Origin: Theropithecus gelada
Taxonomy: Eukaryota; Chordata; Mammalia; Primates; Cercopithecidae
NCBI RefSeq assembly: GCF_003255815.1
Contig: NC_037668.1
Span: 86,039,783 to 86,103,782 of the forward strand
Direction of reading: 5' to 3'
DNA length: 64,000 bases
Shown here: piece after piece, positions 43,992 to 55,429 of the stretch
Numbering within the stretch: the stretch's first letter is position 1
Layout: the number at the start of each line of letters is the position of its first letter
Position numbers and translations under genes: made by a program
Notes under the pieces: generated by a model
Told to the model about the DNA's origin: nothing
The model's input: only the letters and a program-made list of their open reading frames with translations
Database searches by the model: none

Positions 43992-44138
43992 TGCAAGTTT
44001 AAGAGAACACTCTTCACTATCATTGGCATTGTTGCCATAGTCTATGGGTACACGGTTGCCAGGGTGATTAGAGGGATTGCAGTGAAGATGGATCCTTCAG
44101 AAAAGGCACCATGGCAGCTCTGCGGAGTACTGAAGCCG
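43992..44138 (+). CDS. Candidate internal coding exon with a membrane segment (gene not recognised)
   Basis: The segment is preceded by a long pyrimidine tract ending CTCCAG (43991) and followed by CCG|GTGTGT (donor GT at 44139-44140). It is 147 bases, exactly 49 codons, open in a single frame in which both boundaries fall between codons. The encoded stretch starts with basic residues (Cys-Lys-Phe-Lys-Arg), then about 20 hydrophobic residues including FTIIGIVAIVYGY, then Arg, and then a polar segment with Pro and Trp. This is the layout of a single membrane-spanning helix with a cytosolic basic flank. I do not recognise the protein and see no partner exon nearby. It may be chance, as the wider frame (43950-44288) is open through both flanks. 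Confidence 0.25.
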
Positions 44139-44429
44139 GTGTGTGCCTGCCCTTGCAACTATGAGCTTCTGTCTCCAGTCTTGTGTGCCATCTACCCATT
44201 TTCCAAGGGCCAGCAGCCAGCCAGTGCAGTGCCTTTACAGGCTTCTGGCAGAATTAAGAAAAGAAGAAGGAGAGATACAGAGGGATGAAAGGTGGAAAAG
44301 AAATGGTGGGTGCTTTAGGGAATTAGCAGATGTTAAACTGTGGAGATTTATTCAGAAATGTGTTCAGATGATAATCAGAAGCATCCATATAATGCTGCAA
44401 TTTATGATATACCTACTGTGTGCATTAGC

Positions 44430-44635
44430 TCATTGAAACCTCCCCAAAGTTCTCACAGTATTATTTTAGCACTATGTTTATATTGTGTGTTTGTCTGTCC
44501 ATCCCCAGTAGTCTGGGAGATCTTTGCAGTCATGGGCTTTTTATTGTACATCTCTGTATCACCAAAAGTCTCCAGACTGGCTGGCACTAATATAGGCTTG
44601 GAAAACATTTGACAAATGAATGAACATGATGTATA
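44430..44635 (+). repeat. L2 3' end
   Basis: 'ggagatctttgcagtcatgg', 'gtacatctctgtatcacc' and 'aaacatttgacaaatgaatg' match plus-strand L2. Confidence 0.7.
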
Positions 44636-44639
44636 AGTG

Positions 44640-45540
44640 CATGATCAAGAACCCATACAGGATATCTGATTCCAAGTCCACAAATTGATCTCCCCCACCT
44701 TTCTGAACTCCTATAAAAATTATGGTCGGGCAATTAATTTAACACTCATATGCTGACTTGCGCCATCTCTTGAGTTGTTGTATTGAACTATAATTTGAAT
44801 TTTTTATTGTTATTAAACATTTCACAAGGGGATTTATGTCTTGTTTTCACAACTAGCCTGTGAGCTCATTCATTCATGCAATAGCATTCACTGAATTATG
44901 CACTGGGCATTGTTACATGGGTTGTTCCCCTTAACCCTTTCTTCTTCTCCAAGAGTATAATTATCCAGAGCCTACTGTGTGTCAAAGGCACTGTGTTCAG
45001 TGTGTGATATCATATATTCTGACAATTCAAAATCTTCAACCAAGTTGCAAACTCAAAAACTTTAAAGGCCACATTAGTAAGCTGAAGGAGTGAAGCAGTT
45101 GACAACTAGGAGAGAGTGAGTTTATTTGGACAGGGCTTCTACAGATGACCTTGCAGCCTGTGCATCATACAAAGGTCTCCAGATGAAGACATGAGGATGC
45201 CCTAAAATCCAGCCTGCTCTCCAAACCATGCGTCAGGGTGTGGGACTATGACTGCATGCAGGTATTAACACCTTATTTTTTTTTTTTTTTCCTGAAAAGC
45301 ACTTTAGCTTGCTAGGCCCCACACCTGAGGCTGCAACTGGTCAAAAGGGCTACTCTCCTAATTTGCATGAGGGCACAGCACGTGCTAAGGGAGGACCTGT
45401 CATTTATGGTGTGTGTTGGGGATAGGAAGGAAATAAACTTTAGGTTGCACCTCCCCATTAAGGTCACTAAAATTCAATTAAACAGATTGCTGCACAAATA
45501 AAATACTTCTGTAAAACATATTCCACTTAGAGCAACCCCT
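44640..45540. other. Unique-looking non-coding sequence with poly-T
   Basis: No gene is recognised. A T run lies at about 45276-45290. Confidence 0.5.
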
Positions 45541-45544
45541 AGTT

Positions 45545-45660
45545 TCTAGCTGATTCTTTAAACAACTCTACAAAACAGACATTAGCCGTGTAATTTTACA
45601 GTTGGGGCAACTAGACCTCAGAGAATTGAAATGACCCCATGACGTTATGGTTTATGATGT
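45545..45660 (-). repeat. MIR fragment (diverged)
   Basis: 'gtgtaattttacagttgggg' and 'caactagacctcagagaatt' fit antisense MIR. Confidence 0.6.
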
Positions 45661-45664
45661 AAGG

Positions 45665-46280
45665 CCCCAAAAGGTTACGTGCATCTGGAGCTAGGAATGT
45701 AATTCAGCTTCTAGCGAGTGACAGGACCTGGGCCCCTTACACTTGATCTTGATCTTCTTGCAGGATTCCAGGCTTTGAGTGTGGTGCTTAGTTGGTGCCA
45801 GGGAAGATGAAGACTTGCTTATTTGGATTTTAAATTTGTACTGTTGCCGTGGGTGGGGAGGGAAGGTTCACCCCCAACACATTCCTTGTACACATGCACA
45901 CAAATGCATTCAAGGATAATTTGGGGTTCCTCAGGACAGGCACTCATCAGCTCTCCTGTCCCAGCGTTGCTATGGCGGGTGTCTTCACACACCAGGAGGA
46001 GTCTGAGAACCCCGAGAAGGAGCAGCTGTGTCTGTCAGCCTCACAGGCAGTGAGGAGTCGCTGCAGACAACAGACACGCCGGGGGCACCAAGGACCCATT
46101 CTGTTTACTTTGCCTCCCTACTGCTCAGTTGTTCAGTCCAATCTGTTTCAGGACTTCAGTCAATGAAAAGAGTGAAAAAGAAAATCTTTTTAAACCAACA
46201 GGCTGAGATATTTTGCAGGTCTAGCTGGGAGCTTCCTGGAAAAATGAACCAAATGTGGCTTTGAATGCCACAGACGAAAT
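45665..46280. other. Unique-looking non-coding sequence
   Basis: Overlapping short open frames at 45823-46264 in different frames show no domain. There is no gene that I can support. Confidence 0.5.
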
Positions 46281-46284
46281 GAGG

Positions 46285-46855
46285 ATTCTAATTCCAGCTC
46301 TGCTGTAAATCACTGTGTGGTCTTGGACTGGGCAGTTACCCTCTCTGGACTCATTTTTCATAAACACCAGGCACAGACAAGGTGGTCTCTGAGGTTCCCG
46401 GCAGTTCTATGGGCTATGGCTTGATAACTCTCTGCAAAACTAGACACAGAGATAACAGCAAATATTGGAGCAGAGAATGTCCACTGGAGAAAGAGGAAGG
46501 TTTGGCAGTTAGGTAAGGAACCCAAACCTCAAACAGATTCAACACTGACATCATTGATTGAATTTCCTGTTTGTAAAGAAGCAGCACTGTCCTCTACTAA
46601 CAGGAATAAGGACTTCAAAATCAAAGTGCCCTGAGTTCAATTCCTGCCTCTGCCCTTAACATTCAGTAGATAATTATTTAATGAATGATCTCACTATGTG
46701 TCCTTGGGCAAATTGCTTACCTTTCCCGAGCTGTGGTTTCCTCTATTCTTAAGTGAAACAATAGTAATGCTGGTTTTACAGATTTAAATTTTACAGGATT
46801 ATAAAATTAAATAAGGTGATATAAGTGACCCATAGTAGGCACTCAAAAGTATTAG
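46285..46855 (+). repeat. Two MIR-type fragments
   Basis: 'attccagctctgctgtaaat' with 'gtggtcttggactgggcagt' (46285-46420), and 'gagttcaattcctgcctctg' with 'gtgtccttgggcaaattgct' (46570-46855). Confidence 0.75.
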
Positions 46856-47079
46856 CTTTCTTTCTATCTTCCCTTTTCTTGTAGGTATGTGCTATGAAAC
46901 TGCAAAAAGCTTAAACAAACTGGAACAGAGACATAAGATCCAGAGATGGAGCAGTGTGCACATGCCCGAAGGTGATTTAGTGGGTCAGGGAGATAGGACA
47001 GGATTTCATGAGAAGTTCCTTACTCAGAATTCTCTAAGAGATGCTTGGAAGTTTGGGACATTCTACCTGTATTTCTTCT

Positions 47080-47410
47080 GCCTGCCTTCCCTATGCTCAG
47101 GCCTGTTGGTATCTTACCCATTGTTCAGGGCTCAGTTCAGAGACTACTTTCTCTTTGAAGATTCTCATGATGCCTGAGCTATATGTAAGCTTTTCTTCTC
47201 TGAACTTCCCCCAGTGCTTCAAGTGTGCATCCATTCCTTTGGACTTTGTGCTATAGCCATTTGCCTCCAAATCTAACATCCCCTATAGGCCATAAGTTCC
47301 TGTAGGTTAGAGACCAAGTGGGTCTCACTTATCTCTGTACAGATATATCCAAAAGATGTAGGTCCTGGCACAGAGAATAGCACAGTCAATATGTGTGAAA
47401 TAACTGACCA
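47080..47410 (+). repeat. L2 3' end
   Basis: 'gttcagggctcagttcagag', 'cactttctctttgaag'-like text, 'ggtcctggcacagagaatag' and 'caatatgtgtgaaataactg' match plus-strand L2. Confidence 0.75.
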
Positions 47411-47594
47411 GGCTACCTAAGAGGAAATTAGAGAGTGGATGGGAGAAGATGCATGATTTTGACAGACTCTTCCAAAGTCAATTAAAGAGTCCTAATTCTT
47501 TGTTCAAACCATGAAAAGCAGGCAAGATACAGCTTTATCCACAAAGAATGGTCTGGTTAGGAGCTGGGCTGGCCTAATTGAAGTAATAAAGTAA

Positions 47595-47830
47595 TGATGA
47601 TAGATAACACTTACATAGATCTTACTAGGGACCAAGCATTGCTTTAAGTGCCTTATACATATTAACCCATTTAACCTTCACAATAACCCTATGAAGCTAA
47701 GACCATTACTAAACCTATTTATGACTTAAAAATTTGAGGCTCGAAGACTACAATAATATACCTGAGAACCCTCAACTTGTAAGTAGGAGAGCTGGGATAT
47801 AAACCCAGGAAGTCTTACTCCAAAATCCAC
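47595..47830 (-). repeat. MIR, nearly full length
   Basis: 'agataacacttacatagatc', 'catttaaccttcacaataac' and 'ggatataaacccaggaagtc' are antisense MIR landmarks in order. Confidence 0.85.
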
Positions 47831-47834
47831 ATGG

Positions 47835-48295
47835 TGTTCCCTAAATACAGAAGGAAAATTCCCTGTGGCCCAGAAAACTATGAAATTATGTTCTCTGGGA
47901 ACTCAGGCAAATCACTAATCATTGTTGGACTCTTATTTCCCCCCCATCAGAAGGTGGTTTCAGAGCCGCCCTTCTCACCCTCGCAAGGCCCTTTACACAA
48001 CGTCATGCATCAGCTTGAGGCACCAGTTTAGGGAGAGAATAGAAAGGAGACTAAAACTGGCCAGCATAGAGGGGAATCTGGGCCCCTTTCCTGTTTCTTG
48101 AAGGTGATCCTGTCTGCCTTCCATGCACAGAGAGGCCGCAGCTAGGCCCTCCCACCACTCTCACCTCTTCTCCCAGCCATAGGCTAATAATGAAGCAACA
48201 TACACATGGGGCAGTATGCCCATCCCTTTCTTCCATATCATCCTTACTGCCTAATCATAAGCCTAAAGTAATGTGCCTGTTGTGGCTAGCATATT
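47835..48295. other. Unique-looking non-coding sequence
   Basis: No gene or clear repeat is recognised. Confidence 0.5.
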
Positions 48296-48299
48296 GACC

Positions 48300-48725
48300 T
48301 CCTCAACTCCAAGTCTGGCCACTCTCCAGCCGGCACACTCAGTCCAGTCAAACCAAACCCCTGCAGTTCCTCAAAGTGCTTTTTAAAAATTTTTCTCATG
48401 CCTTCTATTATACATATGTGCACACTGTTTTTCTAATCACTATGTGTTGTCCCTCACCTGAATCTACGCCTCTGACTTCCGCTCGTCTTTGAAAAATTAG
48501 CTCAGGCACCATCTTCTTTAAGATTTCCTTGGGACTCAACCTCTGCCATGCTTTACCTCACACCCTCATCTGTGTTTCTTTATCTGTGATGACACAGTAT
48601 TGTCATTCTCCCTTTGCTTCCCTGGCTTCCCAAGAGTCCATAAAACCCTGAGGACAGAGACTGTTTCTTTTGTTTCTCTTCTTCAAACTGGGAGTAGAGG
48701 TGCTCAATAAATATTACTAAATAAA
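48300..48725 (+). repeat. L2 3' end, long
   Basis: 'gaaaaattagctcaggcacc', 'gatttccttgggactcaacc' and 'agaggtgctcaataaatatt' trace more than 400 bp of plus-strand L2. Confidence 0.8.
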
Positions 48726-48729
48726 TAAT

Positions 48730-49425
48730 AATTTATGTGCAATAGTTTATCACATAATTGCAATGCATACAGCACTTCATACTTTTATCAGGCTTATCAG
48801 GAATATAAGGTAGATATTTGTGGGTATTTGTATCCTACAACAGAAACAAAATTTGGCCATATCCCCGAGTTAAAAAAATTAAACTAGGGCTGAAGCCCTA
48901 GTCCTATGTCTTTAAACTGCATTCAGTGAACCCCAAATAAATAAATTTTTCCCTTCCTAGGTTTTAGAAAAATTGAAAAATAAATAACAGTAAAGAGAGA
49001 GACCAAAGTGTCAACTATATTACTGCTAGAGGCCAAGTTGGAGGACATGGCCTTAGGTCCCTTAGCCAAGTGACTTGCAAATATCTAACTCTAGAACTGG
49101 ACAGACAAGCCCACCAGTCCAAGGCATTCCTGAATTGCCTTACCTGATACCTGCCAGGTAAGACCTAAGGAATGAGTAAGCAGAGAGGAACAAATGCTCT
49201 CTGCAGATAGACCTCTCCTGAGAGAGAAGGAAGATGGATCTGAGTGAGCGCACCTAGTTATTGTTTCCAAATTTGTCAGCCAGAAAAAGTACTTTAATTC
49301 CCCCTGAGAAGGGGCAGAGAAAGGCCAGATTCATGCAAAGAGAAAATCCCTTCTCATAGAAAGCCAGAGTGAGAAAAAATGCTTGCATAACTCTAATAAT
49401 AACCCAAAAGACAAGCTTTGAGAGC
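48730..49425. other. Non-coding sequence
   Basis: No gene is recognised; a weak antisense MIR-like stretch lies at 48740-48910. Confidence 0.45.
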
Positions 49426-49426
49426 A

Positions 49427-49559
49427 TTTGTTTTGTTTTGTTTTTGTTTTAGTAGAGGGTCGGTCTCAGGCTGTTCTTGAACTCCTGGGCTCAAGCAATC
49501 CTCCTGTCTTGGCCTCCCAGAGTGCTGGGATTACATGGATGAGCCACCATGCCCAGCCT
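49427..49559 (-). mobile_element. Alu monomer fragment, antisense
   Basis: A TTTTG-rich tail (49427-49449), 'AGTAGAGGGTCGGTCTCAGG', 'GAACTCCTGGGCTCAAGCAA', 'GCCTCCCAGAGTGCTGGGAT' and a terminal GCCCAGCC give one Alu left-arm unit in antisense orientation (FLAM/AluJ type). Confidence 0.85.
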
Positions 49560-50070
49560 TTCAGACTAACTTGAAGAAAAGTTCCATTCCTCAGATACCC
49601 CCAGGTAGAATTTACCAAACCTATTCATGGATTTTTAATTTTTGCAAAAATAGTAAGTTTGCAATCTCTATAAAACATGCAAGCAATGGTGTCTGAGAGA
49701 CAATTGAGTCTATATTCCCATAGTGCAGAAGTTAGGCCTGGGCTTAATCTGTTATTGTAGGAGGCATCAATCTATAGAGGTAATCAAAAAGAGGAGAGTA
49801 ATGATACTCCCCAGATAGAATAGATAAAGTGAGAATAGAAATACACTTAAACTCAGTCCCCTAGAACACTATCAGTTAAGGGACAGAAAAAGAGGAAGAG
49901 CCTATAGAGGGCACTAAGGAGTGGCCAGAGATGTCAGAGGAAAGACCTGAGAAGAATTGGCTGTGTGAGTCCAAGGAAAGGGAGGTCACAATTGAGGAAG
50001 GGGCCGTCAGTGTCCTGTGTTCCTGAAGGATCAAACCTGATCCTCCCTCCTCCAACAAAAGACCTCAGTT

Positions 50071-50305
50071 GGTCAGGAGATAGAGACCATCCTGGCCAAT
50101 ATGGTGAAACCCCATCTCTACTAAAAATACGAAAATTAGCTGAGTGTGATGGCGTGCACCTGTGGTCCCAGCTACTGGGGAGGCTTGGCAGGAAAATTGC
50201 TTGAACTCGGGAGGCAGAGGTTTCAGTGAGCCAAGATTGCACCACTACACTCCAGCCTGGCAACAGGGTGAGATTCCATCTAAAAAACAAACAAACAAAC
50301 AAACA
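50071..50305 (+). mobile_element. AluS-type element, 5'-truncated, with target duplication
   Basis: It begins GGTCAGGAGATAGAGACCAT, continues through the A-rich linker and right arm, and ends in an (AAAC)n tail. CCTCAGTT precedes it (50063-50070) and recurs after the tail (50307-50314). About 50 bases of the 5' end are missing. Confidence 0.9.
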
Positions 50306-50439
50306 CCCTCAGTTTCCTCACCTGCAAACTGAATATAATAAATAACATCTTCCTAAAGCACTCATTAGTACTGGACTGTTAATGAGTATTTGATTTTCTC
50401 GTTTTTGGCACATTAGGCACAATTATTCATCCCAATTAA

Positions 50440-50755
50440 CATAGGCAAGGACCTCTGATTTGCTTCATCCAATAAAATATAGACAGAAGTAATGTGTAGC
50501 ATTTCCAGGTAGAAGCTTTGGGAGTTAGTGTGTGCTTTACCATTTTCTCTTCCCTCTCTGTCATGACAATCTCAATGTTCCTAAGTAGCTTCCTTGTCAC
50601 TCTGAGTCCAAGAGTGAAAACAAAGATAACATTGAGTAGAGTCAGCAGCCAACCTATGATGAATATGTAGCATGAGCAAGAAATAAACCTTTGTTGTTTC
50701 AAGCCACCTAGATTTCTGGAATACTTGTTACTGAGTAATAATTTAACCTATTCTT
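50440..50755. repeat. Diverged LTR-like or unclassified repeat
   Basis: 'aaataaacctttgttgtttc' followed by 'aagccacctagatttctgg' and 'cttgttactgagtaataatt' is a recognisable dispersed-repeat end seen in old mammalian repeats. Compare the related end at 29294. I cannot name the family. Confidence 0.45.
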
Positions 50756-50967
50756 ACTGATTCACTACCTTGTAAAATTACTGCAAGAATTATATGCAAA
50801 AATATGTAATATGGCATAGAGAACAAGGTAATATGGAAGACAGAAGCCAATTAATAAATAATGATTCCTTTTACTTTTGGGGAGCTATAAAAAGTCCTGC
50901 TGTTTGGATAAGAAATACTGGGAGTTTTCCGTAGGATGCAGAAATTGTTTTAATAGTAATTGATGAT

Positions 50968-51453
50968 TATAAGTCATGTAGCTATAAAGACACATGCACA
51001 CGGATGTTTATTGTGGCACTATTCACAATACCAAAGACTTGGAATCAACCCAAATGTCCATCAGTGACAGACTGGATTAAGAAAATGTGGCACATATACA
51101 CCATGGAATACTATGCAGCCGTAAAAAAGGATGAGTTTGTGTCCTTTGTAGGGACATGGATGCAGCCGGAAACCATCATTCTCGCAAATTATCACAAGAA
51201 CAGAAAACCAAATACCACATGTTCTCACTCACAGGTGGGAATTGAACAATGAAATCACTTGGACACAGGAAGGGGAACATCACACACCAGGTCCTATTGT
51301 GGGGAGGGGAAGGGGGGAAGGATAGCATTAGGAGATATACCTAATGTAAATGACGAGTTAATGGGTGCAGCACACCAACATGGCTCATGTATACATATGT
51401 AACAAACCTGTACATTGTGCACATGTACCCTAGAACTTAAAGTATAATAAAAA
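50968..51453 (+). mobile_element. L1PA-type LINE-1 3' end with target duplication
   Basis: The last part of ORF2 ('ggcacatatacaccatggaa', 'atgagtttgtgtcctttgta') and the 3' UTR ('ggggagggg' run, 'gtatacatatgtaacaaacc', 'gtaccctagaacttaaagta', AATAAAAAA) are well preserved. Flanks AATAGTAAT(T/C)GATGAT at 50952-50967 and 51454-51469 are the target duplication. It is a primate-specific, 5'-truncated, dead copy. Confidence 0.95.
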
Positions 51454-51469
51454 AATAGTAATCGATGAT

Positions 51470-52200
51470 AGCTGACATTTATTGAATCATTATTACAAGC
51501 CAGATTCTGGATATAGAAAAATTCCTTGCTCTTGCTAGCTTATTTCTCTGTCGTTTATTTTTCTTCTCCCTGAATCACTTCCAGTGATCCTTTTCAACCA
51601 ACTAGATAATGTATATCTCAGGGCAAAAAGGGGCTCTGGAAATCATGTAGCTCAATGTCTGCCCAATGTCAGAGCTTCCTTTACAATCTCCCTGGTATGT
51701 AGACATCCAAATTTTGCTATATCAATCTCTATGGCAGGTTGCTTGCTACCTCATGAGGCAGTTGCTAGACCATAAGTTCTGAAACGTTAGGGCCCATGTT
51801 TGTTGTGTTCACTTTGGAATTTCCTGTGGCCAGCATAGTACCTGGCAACATAGTGGAAAGTAAATAAGTATATGTTTAGAAAAGAATGACCATACAAACC
51901 AACATTTACTTAGCTCTAATTTTTATATTCCTTGTCTGTAAAAAGGTAGTAACAATACTAACCTCAGAAGACTTGGTAATGCATGTACCTGATATATCGC
52001 AGAAACTATATTAGTATTATAAGGATATATCCCTTATCTCATTTCTTCTTCTGAAACAAAGCACAACCTAAACGAATGTTGGAATACAAATTGAGCCATT
52101 CACTGGTCTTCTAACTAATATTTCATAGGCAAATTTCTGGGTAATTCCTGGAACAAAAGCATGATATATATAGTGTGCACTTATAATCATGTACTTGCAG
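51470..52200. repeat. Non-coding sequence with an L2 fragment
   Basis: An L2 piece at about 51765-51870 ('agggcccatgtttgttgtgt', 'catagtacctggcaacatag') lies within otherwise unrecognised sequence. Confidence 0.5.
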
Positions 52201-52204
52201 ATTT

Positions 52205-52440
52205 TGGAAGGCAATATAGTTCAACGATGAGAAACTCAAGCTCTAGAGTCTGACAAAATTGGATGAAAATGTACTCCTTGTGGATTGCTTGACCTTACAA
52301 GTTTCCTATACTCACCAGTAGCCATCAAACCTTCTTATCTTTAAATGAGGATACCTCATAGGGTTGTTGCAAGGTCCAAAGAAAATAAAATGACATAAAG
52401 TGCTCAGCACAGAGTCTGCAACATAGCAAACATTTATTAA
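52205..52440 (+). repeat. MIR, nearly full length
   Basis: 'aactcaagctctagagtctg', 'gattgcttgaccttacaagt' and 'gcacagagtctgcaacatag' are plus-strand MIR. Confidence 0.8.
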
Positions 52441-52619
52441 ATATATGATATTGGTGTTATTCATGTAGGATGTTAAGAGACCTTAGAGACTATCTATTCT
52501 TAGAGACCCCCAATCAATTCACAAGAGCTAGATAATTAGATCCTGTCTATAATGTGTTGACTTTCACTACCTCTCACTTCCATAAATAGATATAGTCATC
52601 TTTGACGATTCTGATATAT

Positions 52620-52990
52620 GAGTTAGGGTAATAGTGGCCACTGTAACAAAGAAATCTAAAGTGTATATGGCTCAGATATACTCATATAAGTTATTTTTCA
52701 TTCAAGTTCAGACTTGGTTTTCCCAATTCGTTGGTGGCTTTCCTCCAAGTGATGATTTAGGGGCATAGGTTATTTGTGTCTTCAACACATGGCTTCCAAG
52801 GACATCAAGCTTGCCCACATCAAACTATTAGGAAAGAAATGAGGAAGTGGTGAAGCTGTGTCTGTTTTTTAATTTTCATGCCATTGAAGTGACACACATC
52901 TCTTCTGCTCACACTTTTTTTGGGTGAGAACTAGTCACATGGCACCATCTAAGTGTAGGGAGTGCTGGGAAATATAATAGCTATTTGGCT
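52620..52990 (+). repeat. Ancient dispersed repeat, copy 1 (family not assigned)
   Basis: 'gtggccactgtaacaaagaa', 'gaagtgacacacatctcttc', 'tgctcacac' and 'gagaactagtcacatggcac' belong to a known-looking old repeat with the motif 'gtaacaaa...gtgacacac...tagtcacatgg'. A second copy is at 61000-61400. Confidence 0.5.
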
Positions 52991-52999
52991 TGGCAGCTA

Positions 53000-54595
53000 T
53001 CTCCCAGTGGCCACTCTAATTCTATTAAAGGAGAAGCATGAATTTTGATGGTCAATTAGCTGTATCTCTCATAAGTGATAAGCCTATTGTTGTCTGTATT
53101 TTCTTTGCTGTGATTCACACAGTCCTACAAGAAAGGTTTTAATTTAAACATAAACATCCCTAAAGCAGTATATTACCATGTGGCATAACTCATAACAATT
53201 TCAAATGAATGTCACAATGGAGGCAAGAAGTAGAATGTAGAATGTGTTGGAAAAGCGAAGGAGGAAGTGATAGAAGAAACAAGAGAAAGTTAGAATTGAG
53301 TAGAGCTAGGAGAGGGCACTTTACACACAAAATTTATGATCCTCACAAGAATCCTTTAGGGAGAATGTATTTCCCATTCAATAAACAAGGAAACTGAGGC
53401 TCAGAGAGGTGGCATGGCTTGCCCAAGGTCACACAACGTGAAACTGCAGAGAACAGATTCAATCCCAGATTGGTCTAAAGGCAAATCAAGCGTTCTCTTT
53501 CTCTCCTTATTTCTCTCTCAAGGCAAACTTAAGAGGAGTGTCTTAGTGTAACTCTTTCAGTCTTCCTCACCAGCCTGCTCTGTTCTCTAGTTGGCCAAAC
53601 TTTGACCAATTCCCTTTCTTCTATAAGGAGTAATCTTGCAACTGGTTTTTAATTCCCGCTTCCATTGACATTGCACTGTAGTCTCATCCATAAGTATAAT
53701 TACAAGGATAATCTATTGCTTACCCACTTTTATTAACTTCTCTAATCAAACCAGCAATTTTTTTTCATATTATATGAAGGGATATTAATAAGTTTTGTTT
53801 ATGGCAAAATCTGTGAATTTTTGACTTTAAATAACCTAACATTTCCCTACACCTCAGTCAAATCCTATCTATATCTTGGCAGCAATGTCCATACTACTTT
53901 GAATGGAAGAAGAAAGGATAGGATCAGAATTTTTAGGAGCAAAATATGAATTTCCACATTACGTTTGACTTTACCATTTCAACACAGATTGTGATCCTAG
54001 TTTTGAAGGATAATAAAAAAAAAGCTTCTTTTGGTGTAGATGATTTCCTCATAAATGACTCATATTTGTCTAGTAAATTTTGCCCACCCCTCTCATCCAG
54101 GAGGTACTCATCAGCCACAGAGAGCCAAGTACTAAGTTTGACACTGGTGGATGCTTATTTTTGATCACTTCAATTTATTGGAATTTTTCTCTGTCTCTAC
54201 ACACACCACCACCACCACAGAGAAGAGAATCCAGTACAATTCACAGGGAGAATTAATTAGTGCATATCAAATGTGAGCTTGACAGGGCTATGATTTAAAT
54301 ACAAAGATGCCTGAAGAATTATGGGTCAATATTTGAGCTCCATACTAGTCTGATGCTATTGTATCCACCTGAACAAATAGAACCTAGCATCCTACCTTCT
54401 TTGCAGCTGTTTGAGTCTCTCCCTACAGGGTGGTAGGTCTGAAGGGACCTTTTCAGTGGGGGAAGAGGGTAGGGAAGGATACTACACAGAGCTCAGCAAG
54501 CTGGAAGACAGCTGGAGGGAATGAGCTTCTCTCCTTCACGCTTCTTTCTGCTGCCAGGAAACAGCAGTTCCATGAGTAGAACAGAGGCATCCAGT
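53000..54595. repeat. Non-coding sequence with one MIR
   Basis: An antisense MIR lies at 53315-53480 ('gaaactgaggctcagagagg', 'gcttgcccaaggtcacacaa'). Elsewhere there is AT-rich sequence without a recognised gene. Confidence 0.6.
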
Positions 54596-54599
54596 CAGC

Positions 54600-55012
54600 T
54601 GGGTGTCCACATGGAGACTGTTACCCAAGATCTAACACATTAACTGTGGGACATCTGGTAAGTCCCTTTATCCCTGCTGAGCCTCACTTTTCTCATTCAT
54701 AAAGTAAAGATAGTATTCCTGCCCCTCATAAAGTTGCTGAGTATTTTTAAGCGTTTACATGTTTAGGGCAATCATTTATCCCAGGCTCTGATCTAGCATT
54801 TGCATGCAGTTTCTCATCCAATCCTCACAAGAATCCTATGACTCCATGGATACAAAAGGGAACCAAGGAGCAGAGAATTGGAGGAGTTTTCCCAAAACAC
54901 ACTAGAATAGTAAATGATTATGTGAATGATGACAAAAACCAAATAATCTAATTAGTAAATTGGCAAAGAGCTTGAATAGGTATCCTCCAAAGAAGATATA
55001 CAATGTCTAACA
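54600..55012. repeat. Two MIRs and an L1 scrap
   Basis: Plus-strand MIR at 54600-54745 ('ctgagcctcacttttctcat'), antisense MIR at 54765-54905 ('caatcctcacaagaatccta'), then an L1 fragment at 54935-55012 ('ccaaataatctaattagtaa', similar to L1 sequence at 57530-57590 in this window). Confidence 0.7.
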
Positions 55013-55101
55013 AGCTGTAGCCCATACTCTTATTGTAATCCATCTTGGTGGTTCTCTTTTGGCTTTAGGTGGAAGATGTTCAGTTTAAAATAATTCAAGT
55101 A

Positions 55102-55413
55102 GGCTGAGTGCAGTGGCTCATGCCTCTAATCCCAGCAGTTAGGGAGGCTGAGGCAGGTGGGTCACCTGAGGTGAGGAGTTCGAGACTAGCCTGACCAATA
55201 TGGTGAAACTCTGTCCCTACTAAAAATACAAAAATTAGCCAGGCATCGTAGCATATGCCTGTTATTCCAGCTACTGGGGAGGGTAAGACAGGAGAATTGC
55301 TTGAAACCGGGAGGTGGAGGTTACAGTGAGCTGAGATCACACCACTGCACTCCAGCCTGGGTGACAGAGCTAGACTCCATCTCAAAAAAATAAATAAATA
55401 AAATAAAATAAAA
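55102..55413 (+). mobile_element. Full-length AluS-type element with target duplication
   Basis: It starts GGCTGAGTGCAGTGGCTCAT and ends with an (AAAT)n-rich tail. Flanking AATAATTCAAGTA (55089-55101) recurs as AATAATATAAGTA (55414-55426). Both arms and the central A-rich linker are present. The divergence suggests AluS or AluJ/S. Confidence 0.93.
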
Positions 55414-55429
55414 AATAATATAAGTAGAA

